Assembly (NCBI RefSeq): GCF_002933465.1
Contig: NZ_PSZE01000006.1
Span: forward strand, 62,001-126,000
Direction: 5' to 3'
Source: Nocardia nova
GTDB taxonomy: Bacteria; Actinomycetota; Actinomycetes; Mycobacteriales; Mycobacteriaceae
Length of the DNA stretch: 64,000 bases
Shown: piece after piece, positions 35,429 to 64,000 of the stretch
Layout: every line of letters starts with the position of its first letter
Numbering within the stretch: the first letter of the stretch is position 1
Notes under the pieces: generated by a model
Databases searched by the model: none
The model's input: the letters and a program-made list of their open reading frames with translations, nothing else
Told to the model about the DNA's origin: nothing
Program-made: the position numbers and the translations under genes

Positions 35429-36628
35429 GTGCACCGCTCCCCGCTCACCCCCGTATTCGCCGCACTGCAGGTCGGACTGCATGTGCTGATGACGGCGCTG
35501 GTGGTTGTGGTGATGGTGCGAGCAGCCGTTCCCGGCGACGACGGCGCGCGGCCGACCGTCGCGGTCATCGTGCTGGCGGCGCTGTTTCTTGTCCTCTACT
35601 TCGCCGGTGGGCTGCTGCGGGGGCGTCCGGTCGCGGCACGGGTGTGGCTGGGTGGGCTCACGGTGCTGTGGCTGGCGTTGATCGTGCTGGCTCCGGAGGC
35701 CGTCTACCTGGTGTTCGGGCTGTTCTTCCTCTATCTGCATCTGCTGCCGCGACTGTGGGGACTGGCCGCGGTCGTCGCCGCGACGGTCGTCTCGGTGGTC
35801 GGCTGGGGATTGCACGAGGGGTGGACGGTTCCCGGAATCGCCGGGCCGGTACTGGGTGCGATCGTCGCCATCGCGATCGGTCTGGGCTATCGGGCGCTGT
35901 TCCGGGAGGCGGCCGACCGTCAGCAGCTGATCGACGAATTGCTCTCCACCCGGGCCATTCTCGCCGAACGTGAACGCACCGCCGGTCGGCTCGCGGAACG
36001 GGAACGGCTGGCGCAGGAGATCCATGACACCGTCGCCCAGGGGCTGTCCAGCATCCAGATGCTGTTACATGCCGCCGAACGCGATGCGCCGGATCACCCT
36101 GCGGTGCAACAGATCCGGCTCGCCCGGGAAACCGCCGCGGACAATCTGGCCGAGGCCCGGCAGTTGATCGGCGACCTCACTCCCGCGGTACTGGAAGGAC
36201 AATCGCTGAGCGATGCGCTCGACCGGATCGCCCGGCGTGCCGAGGGGCCCGGACTGAGCGCCCGCACCGTGGTGGAGGGGACGCCGATGCGGCTGCCGAT
36301 GCCCGTCGAGGCCGCGCTGGTGCGGGTGGCGCAGGGCGCGGTGTCGAATGTCGTCCGGCACGCCCGCGCCGACCGGATGCGGATCACGCTCACCTACGGT
36401 GACGATGCCGTCCATCTCGATGTCGTCGACGACGGTATCGGCATCGATCCGGCCGTATTCGGGCGCGGCACCTTCGGCCTCAACGCCATGCGCAGCCGCG
36501 TCGAACAGCAGGGTGGTGTCATGGAGGTCGAATCCGAACCGGGGCATACGGCGGTCACCGTATCGTTTCCGCTGCACGACTCGGAAACCATTGCTGCCGA
36601 ACTGATTTCGCGTGAGGACAGATCGTGA
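35429..36628 (+). CDS. Two-component sensor histidine kinase (NarL-family partner)
   Basis: A 399-residue kinase. The N-terminal 150 residues hold about five or six membrane helices (for example VLMTALVVVVMVRAAV, VIVLAALFLVLYFAGGLL, LVFGLFFLYLHLL). A HisKA_3 dimerisation domain follows, with the phosphorylated His in ERLAQEIHDTVAQGLSSIQM near residue 199. A GHKL ATPase domain with VRVAQGAVSNVVRHARA (N box) near 293 and VVDDGIGIDP (G1 box) near 332 ends the protein. The extracytoplasmic part is short, so it may sense a membrane signal, as LiaS/VraS-type kinases do. The GTG start and GTGA overlap with the response regulator show an operon. Confidence 0.88.
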   Translation: MHRSPLTPVFAALQVGLHVLMTALVVVVMVRAAVPGDDGARPTVAVIVLAALFLVLYFAGGLLRGRPVAARVWLGGLTVLWLALIVLAPEAVYLVFGLFFLYLHLLPRLWGLAAVVAATVVSVVGWGLHEGWTVPGIAGPVLGAIVAIAIGLGYRALFREAADRQQLIDELLSTRAILAERERTAGRLAERERLAQEIHDTVAQGLSSIQMLLHAAERDAPDHPAVQQIRLARETAADNLAEARQLIGDLTPAVLEGQSLSDALDRIARRAEGPGLSARTVVEGTPMRLPMPVEAALVRVAQGAVSNVVRHARADRMRITLTYGDDAVHLDVVDDGIGIDPAVFGRGTFGLNAMRSRVEQQGGVMEVESEPGHTAVTVSFPLHDSETIAAELISREDRS

Positions 36629-37242
36629 TGCGTCTTCTGCTGGCCGACGATCACGCCATCGTCCGCGCCGGATTGCGGGCTCTGCTGGATTCCGGCGAGG
36701 ACATCACGGTGGTCGGTGAGGCCGCCACGGCCGAGGAGGCCGTGGCGTTCTGCACCACGACCAGCGTCGATCTGGTGCTGATGGACCTGCGATTCGGTCC
36801 CGGCAAATCCGGCGTGGACGCGACCCTGGCCCTGCGCGCCCTGCCCGATCCGCCGAACGTCCTGGTCGTCACCAACTACGACACCGACGCCGATATCCTC
36901 GGCGCCATCGAGGCCGGCGCCTGCGGCTACATCCTCAAGGACACCCCGCCGCCCGAACTCCTCGCCGCCGTGCGCGGGGCCGCGGCAGGGGAGAGCGTGC
37001 TGTCCCCCTCGGTCGCCTCCAAACTGATGACCCGCGTCCGCAAACCGGACACCACCCTGAGCGCCCGCGAGATCGAGGTGCTGCGCCTGGTTGCCGACGG
37101 TCATTCCAACCGCGACATCGGCAAACAGCTGTTCCTCAGCGAGACGACGGTGAAATCCCATCTGGTGCATATCTATTCGAAGCTGGGCGTGAAATCGCGG
37201 ACGTCGGCGGTGGCGCGGGCACGGGAGCGCGGGGCCATCTGA
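36625..37242 (+). CDS. LuxR/NarL-family response regulator
   Basis: A 205-residue response regulator. The receiver domain has DDH near residue 8, the phosphoacceptor Asp in LVLMDLRFGPGKSGVDATLAL near 54, T/Y switch residues, and Lys in GYILKDTPPPELL near 107. The LuxR helix-turn-helix LSAREIEVLRLVADGHSNRDIGKQLFLSETTVKSHLVHI lies at about 145-185. It overlaps the kinase gene by four bases, so the pair is co-translated. The likely target is the divergent ABC exporter operon (inference from position). A tandem repeat lies over its stop codon. Confidence 0.9.
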   Translation: MMRLLLADDHAIVRAGLRALLDSGEDITVVGEAATAEEAVAFCTTTSVDLVLMDLRFGPGKSGVDATLALRALPDPPNVLVVTNYDTDADILGAIEAGACGYILKDTPPPELLAAVRGAAAGESVLSPSVASKLMTRVRKPDTTLSAREIEVLRLVADGHSNRDIGKQLFLSETTVKSHLVHIYSKLGVKSRTSAVARARERGAI

Positions 37243-37284
37243 CGCGCGAGCGCGGGGCCATCTGACGCGCGAGCGCGGGCCATC
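37225..37284. repeat. Tandem repeat (23-base unit) across the response-regulator stop
   Basis: Two perfect copies of a 23-base unit (37225-37247 and 37248-37270, each beginning GAGCGCGGGG and containing CCATCTGACG) and a third, partial and diverged copy. The first copy holds the last codons and TGA of the response regulator. The unit is not a multiple of three, so the copy number could change the 3' untranslated region but not the protein, since the stop is in the first copy. Confidence 0.75.
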
Positions 37285-37388
37285 CGAGCCGGGCAGAGCC
37301 AGCCGGGCCGCGCCGACGCCGGTCGCGGCACTGTCCCTCGGCGCGTGTCGGGGCCCGCGCACACGCCGCCTCTTTCTAGGGTGTGCTC

Positions 37389-37814
37389 ATGCCTTCCATC
37401 ACCGATCCCGAAGTGCGGGAGTTTCTCGCTGCCGGCACTCGTACCGGCAAATTGGCTCTGGTCGCGTCCGACGGCCGCCCGATCGTCAATCCGGTGTGGT
37501 TCATCCTCGACGGCGACGACCTGGTCTTCAACACCGGCAAAACCACCGCCAAGGGCAAGGCGCTGGCTCGCGACCCTCGCGTCGCCCTCTGCGTGGACCT
37601 GGACGAACCGCCGTACGCCTACTTCCAGGTGCAGGGCGTGGCCACCCTCTCCGAGGATCCTGCCGAACTCCTGCGCACCGCGACCGCCATCGCCGCGCGG
37701 TACATGGGCCCGGACCGCGCCGAGGAATTCGGCACACGCAACGCCGTCCCCGGTGAGTTGGTCGTGCGAGTACGCCCGCACAAGATCCTCGGTGGGCTGA
37801 ACATGACCGGATAG
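37389..37814 (+). CDS. PPOX-class F420/FMN-dependent oxidoreductase
   Basis: A 141-residue split-barrel flavin/F420-binding protein of the pyridoxamine-phosphate-oxidase-like family: ITDPEVREFLAAGTRTGKLALVASDGRPIVNPVWFIL at residues 4-40, then DDLVFNTGKTTAKGKALARDPRVALCVDLDEPPYAYFQVQGVATL. Length and pattern match Rv1155-type F420-dependent proteins of mycobacteria. The substrate is unknown. It stands alone, between the two-component system and a convergent cupin gene. A GTG at 37383 is an alternative start. Confidence 0.82.
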   Translation: MPSITDPEVREFLAAGTRTGKLALVASDGRPIVNPVWFILDGDDLVFNTGKTTAKGKALARDPRVALCVDLDEPPYAYFQVQGVATLSEDPAELLRTATAIAARYMGPDRAEEFGTRNAVPGELVVRVRPHKILGGLNMTG

Positions 37815-37835
37815 CCGGACTGGGGCCGGAAGAAC

Positions 37836-38507
37836 TCAGCGACGCCGGGCGTATTCGGCGGCCGCGGCCCAGTCGACCAGTACGCAGGCTTCCTCGCCGA
37901 CGGTCCAGGCGTCGTGGCCGGGCGGGCACTGCATGAAATCTCCCGGGCCGACCTCGCACTCGGTGCCGTCGTCCATCCGGATGTGCATCCGCCCCGAGAT
38001 GCAGTAGCCGATGTGGGAGACCTGGCAGCTGTCGGTTCCGGCGATCGGCTTGACGTGCGTGGACCAGCGCCAGCCCGGCTCGAAGACGGCCCGGCCGACC
38101 GCGCCGGAGGGTGCCTGCACGACCTCGAGGCGCCCGCTGCCGGATTCGAATTCCCGCGTCTCGTCGGCCGAGTCGAAGTTCTTCACCAGTAGGGCCGCAT
38201 CCGGCGTCCCCATATCGTCCTCACGCACCAGGTCCAGATTGCGGAAGACCGCCGGCTCGTCGCACAGTGCGGCGAGGGTTTCGGCGAAGCCGGTCGTCTC
38301 GGGCAGCGCGGAATTCGCCATGGCCTGCTCGTAGGAGGGGAATTCCACGATCTGCAGGTAGGTGTCCGGATGGTCGCGGTCCCGGGTTTCCATACTGTGC
38401 GTCGCCGAGCGCGTGCCCTCGGTAGCCGTCAGCCACCGATCCAGCGTGCGATTGAACTCGTCGAGCTGCGAGGTCTTGAACTCGATGGTCTGAACGAATT
38501 TCGTCAT
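37836..38507 (-). CDS. Fusion of an ABM-like ferredoxin-fold domain and a cupin domain
   Basis: A protein of about 223 residues in two parts. Residues 1-95 (FVQTIEFKTSQLDEFNRTLDRW, DTYLQIVEFPSYEQAMANS) look like a dimeric alpha/beta ferredoxin fold of the antibiotic-monooxygenase/EthD kind. Residues 105-215 form a cupin: GWRWSTHVKPIAGTDSC, HIGYCISGRMHIRMDDG and VGPGDFMQCPPGHDAWTVGEE, with a possible metal-binding His pair and Glu. The ATG at 38507 follows AAGGTGAG and is preferred over GTG 38516. The cupin part resembles small stand-alone actinobacterial cupins. Catalytic or binding role is unknown. Confidence 0.72.
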   Translation of the reverse strand: MTKFVQTIEFKTSQLDEFNRTLDRWLTATEGTRSATHSMETRDRDHPDTYLQIVEFPSYEQAMANSALPETTGFAETLAALCDEPAVFRNLDLVREDDMGTPDAALLVKNFDSADETREFESGSGRLEVVQAPSGAVGRAVFEPGWRWSTHVKPIAGTDSCQVSHIGYCISGRMHIRMDDGTECEVGPGDFMQCPPGHDAWTVGEEACVLVDWAAAAEYARRR

Positions 38508-38831
38508 CGTGCTCACCTTCGGAGTTGTGGATGACCCCCGCGCATGATCTTACGCCGCGCGGCACCGCGCGGAGCCGGCGAATCGAGCAGTGATCTGTCC
38601 CTGCGAACGGCACCGAGACCGCCTGCGGGCTACCGAACACCGCCGTTGAGCAGGATGGCTACGTGGTTGAAAAGGCTTGCACTGCAACAAGTTCGACATG
38701 CGGTCCAGCTGCTCGCTTCGCACCTCCACTGTGGGTGTGTGCCGCGAGGACCACCCATCCTTCGGTTCCACCGTTCCGAATGCACCCCGTGGGACAATGG
38801 GGCGACCGTGAAGACGAGGCGAGGAGCTGAG
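38508..38831. other. Intergenic region
   Basis: A gap of about 320 bases between the divergent ABM-cupin and Uma2 genes. A small hairpin, two copies of CCGCGCGG separated by CA, lies near 38550-38567. The Uma2 frame stays open through it but without a start signal. I see no RNA gene or additional coding region. Confidence 0.4.
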
Positions 38832-39407
38832 GTGACAGCCTTTTCGTATCCGCAACGGCTGCTGACGCTCTCCGATTTCGTGGCGCTCCCCGAAGACGAC
38901 CGGCATCGCTGGGAGTTGCAGGAGGGGGTACTCGTCGTGTCGCCGTCACCGACACCGGCGCACAATATCGCCGGCGCGCAACTGTATATGCAGTTGTTCG
39001 CGCAGCTGCCGGACGATCTGGTGGCCGTGCCGGACGTCGACGTCGATCTGGGGTTGGTCCCGCCGGACGAACCCGCCACCGTCAGGCGACCGGATCTGAT
39101 CGTCGTGACGCGTGCCGAACTGGAACGAGTCCGTACCTCCGGTGGCATTCTTCGCACGTCGGAAGCGGTGCTCGTCGTCGAAATCGTTTCCCCGGGCTCG
39201 CGTCGCACCGATACGGTGACCAAGCGCAGCGAATACGCCGAAGCCGGCATAGCGCACTACTGGATCATCGACCTCAACGAGCCGCTGAGCCTGTTGGTAT
39301 TCCGGCTCACCGAAGAACTCGGATATGTGGACGAAGGCGAAGCGACCGGAACGTTCCGGACCACATCGCCCTGCCCGCTCACCATCGAGCTTGGCCGGCT
39401 GGGCTGA
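38832..39407 (+). CDS. Uma2-family (DUF820) PD-(D/E)XK nuclease-like protein
   Basis: A 191-residue member of the Uma2 family. Features: LLTLSDFVALPEDDRHRWELQEGVLVVSPSPTPAHN at about 8-44, VRRPDLIVVTRAEL near 92 with the acidic PD element, LVVEIVSPGSRRTDTVTKRSEYAEAGIAHYWIID near 115-148 with the E-x-K-type element and conserved Tyr. The GTG at 38832 follows GAGGAG at 38821-38826. The family has a restriction-endonuclease-like fold, often in many genomic copies, with function unsettled. It stands alone. Confidence 0.85.
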   Translation: MTAFSYPQRLLTLSDFVALPEDDRHRWELQEGVLVVSPSPTPAHNIAGAQLYMQLFAQLPDDLVAVPDVDVDLGLVPPDEPATVRRPDLIVVTRAELERVRTSGGILRTSEAVLVVEIVSPGSRRTDTVTKRSEYAEAGIAHYWIIDLNEPLSLLVFRLTEELGYVDEGEATGTFRTTSPCPLTIELGRLG

Positions 39408-39443
39408 GGGTTGCGGGATCGGGCGGGCACCTAGACTCCGGGC

Positions 39444-40211
39444 ATGACCGTGCATTTCATCGGAGCGGGTCCCGGGGCGGCCGATCTACTCACGCTGCGG
39501 GCGGTGGCGCTGCTGCGGGAATCTCCGGTGTGCCTGTATGCCGGGACATATCTGGATCCCGAGGTGCTCGCGCACTGCGCGCCCGAGGCGGAGTTGATCG
39601 ATACCCAGGGGCTGGATCTGGACGAGATCGTCGCCCACTGTGCGCGGGCCGACGCCGAGGGTAAGGATGTGGCTCGGCTGTGTTCGGGGGATCCGTCGAT
39701 CTATTCGGCGTTGACCGAGCAGGCGCGACGGCTCGACGGGCTGGGCATCTCCTGGGATGTGACGCCCGGGGTGCCGGCCTATGCGGCGGCCGCCGCGGCC
39801 CTGGGCAGTGAGCTGACGGTGCCGGAGGTGGTGCAGTCGGTGGTGCTGACGCGGACGCAGGCGCGCTCGACCGCGATGCCCGAGTCCGAGGCACTGGGAC
39901 ATTTCGCGCGGACCCGGGCCAGTCTGGTACTGCATCTGGCGATCACGCGAATTCGGGAGCTGGCCGCGGAGCTGGCGCGGGAGTACGGCGCCGACTGTCC
40001 GGCCGTGGTGGTCTACCGGGCCAGTCAGCCGCAGCAGCGGATTTTGCGCGGGACGCTCGCCGATATCGCCGGCCAGGTCGAGGCGGCCGGACTGCGGCAG
40101 GCCGCGGTGGTTCTGGTCGGGCGGGCGCTGACCCCGGCGCTCGACTGTGCGCAGTCACATCTGTACGACCCGGGACGGGAGCGGCACCCGGTATCCGGAC
40201 CTGGCGCGTGA
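39444..40211 (+). CDS. cobM: Precorrin-4 C11-methyltransferase
   Basis: A 255-residue SAM-dependent methyltransferase of the tetrapyrrole methylase family. It begins with HFIGAGPGAADLLTLRAVALL, the family's N-terminal motif, followed by VCLYAGTYLDPEVL, ARLCSGDPSIYSALTEQ near 72, VTPGVPAYAAAAAALGSELT near 108 and LVLHLAITRIRELAAEL near 160. The LTVPEVVQSVVLTR segment is typical of CobM/CbiF. It methylates C-11 of precorrin-4 in cobalamin synthesis. No other cob gene lies within the window, so the gene is separated from the rest of the pathway. Confidence 0.88.
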   Translation: MTVHFIGAGPGAADLLTLRAVALLRESPVCLYAGTYLDPEVLAHCAPEAELIDTQGLDLDEIVAHCARADAEGKDVARLCSGDPSIYSALTEQARRLDGLGISWDVTPGVPAYAAAAAALGSELTVPEVVQSVVLTRTQARSTAMPESEALGHFARTRASLVLHLAITRIRELAAELAREYGADCPAVVVYRASQPQQRILRGTLADIAGQVEAAGLRQAAVVLVGRALTPALDCAQSHLYDPGRERHPVSGPGA

Positions 40212-40576
40212 ACCCCTCGCGCACGGCGATTTCGGTCACTCGCGACTGGTGATTCCCGGCGGTTTCCCAGGGCCGAATCGAACCCCGAGGAGGCGGGGAC
40301 AACGGAGTGCAGTGGTGATGTCGCAGCGCTATCGCCCTTCTTGGCTGATTGCCGGTACCTGACGGTAGATTGGTTCGGTGTTCATCAGCGAATCTCGAAA
40401 CGAGGCCGATCCGTGGCCGGTGGGTGTGGTCGGGCCCATGTAACAAGATCGGCCCGACGGACGGATAGGTCCTATGAACATTTTTGTCTGATTGCAATCG
40501 AAGTGAGCCCCGAATGCCGGACGCCACGCTCGAATGAGGTGGGCGTCGGCATCGGTGTGCCATCGGGGAGCGCTGC
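40212..40576. other. Leader region of the giant NRPS
   Basis: A 365-base gap between cobM and the NRPS, both rightward. A more AT-rich stretch at about 40465-40500 is a candidate promoter or leader. It contains the small palindrome ATAGGTCCTAT. I see no cobalamin riboswitch consensus and no convincing small ORF. Confidence 0.4.
40565..40570 (+). promoter_or_regulatory. Ribosome-binding site deciding the giant NRPS start
   Basis: GGGGAG lies six bases before GTG 40577. The next in-frame candidate, GTG 40664, has no such site and would remove 29 residues ahead of the first condensation domain, so 40577 is preferred. Confidence 0.6.

Positions 40577-64000
<23,424 letters not shown>

Noticed and set aside
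40212..40330. Possible cobalamin riboswitch or tRNA near cobM and the NRPS
   Set aside because: A GGTTCGATTC-like stretch on the minus strand does not form a T-arm with matching stem, and no B12-box consensus is present.

Overview
The window is high-GC actinobacterial DNA, most likely from Nocardia or a close mycolic-acid-containing relative. The signs are KstR-type operators next to a 3-ketosteroid 9-alpha-hydroxylase reductase (kshB), a mycofactocin glycosyltransferase gene (mftF), a leucine/itaconate catabolic operon laid out like Rv2506-Rv2498c of Mycobacterium tuberculosis, and very large NRPS genes. I saw no rRNA, tRNA, CRISPR array or insertion sequence.

Layout. 1-5660: a partial TetR gene with an SPW-repeat membrane protein, a ferredoxin reductase, an Asp/Glu racemase homologue, an AlkD-like DNA repair protein, kshB and another TetR regulator. 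The ferredoxin reductase and kshB each have a KstR-like palindrome upstream. 6018-8935: an mftF gene without other mft genes, then a GAF-domain regulator. 9090-15350: a first NRPS locus. It encodes C-A(Ser)-T-C-A, but the second condensation domain carries two single-base frameshifts and the second adenylation domain stops halfway. Directly behind the break lie two tiny, mutually similar ORFs of 29 and 31 codons, a hairpin, an mbtH gene and a terminator-like hairpin. 15389-22224: a self-regulated SRPBCC/ArsR pair, a large SARP-type regulator with a palindrome upstream, and small accessory genes including an NrtR-like NUDIX protein. 22229-24367: a protein with two TetR units in one chain and an SRPBCC protein. 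24408-33216: a divergent TetR regulator and a tightly coupled operon for leucine degradation: methylcrotonyl-CoA carboxylase beta and alpha, isovaleryl-CoA dehydrogenase, MaoC hydratase, CitE-like lyase and acetoacetyl-CoA synthetase. 33295-37242: an ABC exporter of the MacB/FtsX kind and a divergent two-component system. 37389-40211: a PPOX protein, an ABM-cupin fusion, a Uma2 nuclease-like protein and cobM. 40577-64000: a giant NRPS open to the window edge, with six complete modules, an epimerase in module 6, and the start of a seventh module.

The two NRPS loci and MbtH probably belong to one biosynthetic system that unrelated catabolic genes interrupt. The single mbtH lies with the broken NRPS, and the SARP regulator (16483-19791) is a candidate activator. 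By-eye specificity codes for the large NRPS read: unassigned, unassigned, unassigned (modules 2 and 3 almost alike), Ser, Thr, an epimerised hydrophobic residue, Ser. The pair of tiny peptides beside mbtH and the unassigned adenylation codes are the least explained parts of the window.
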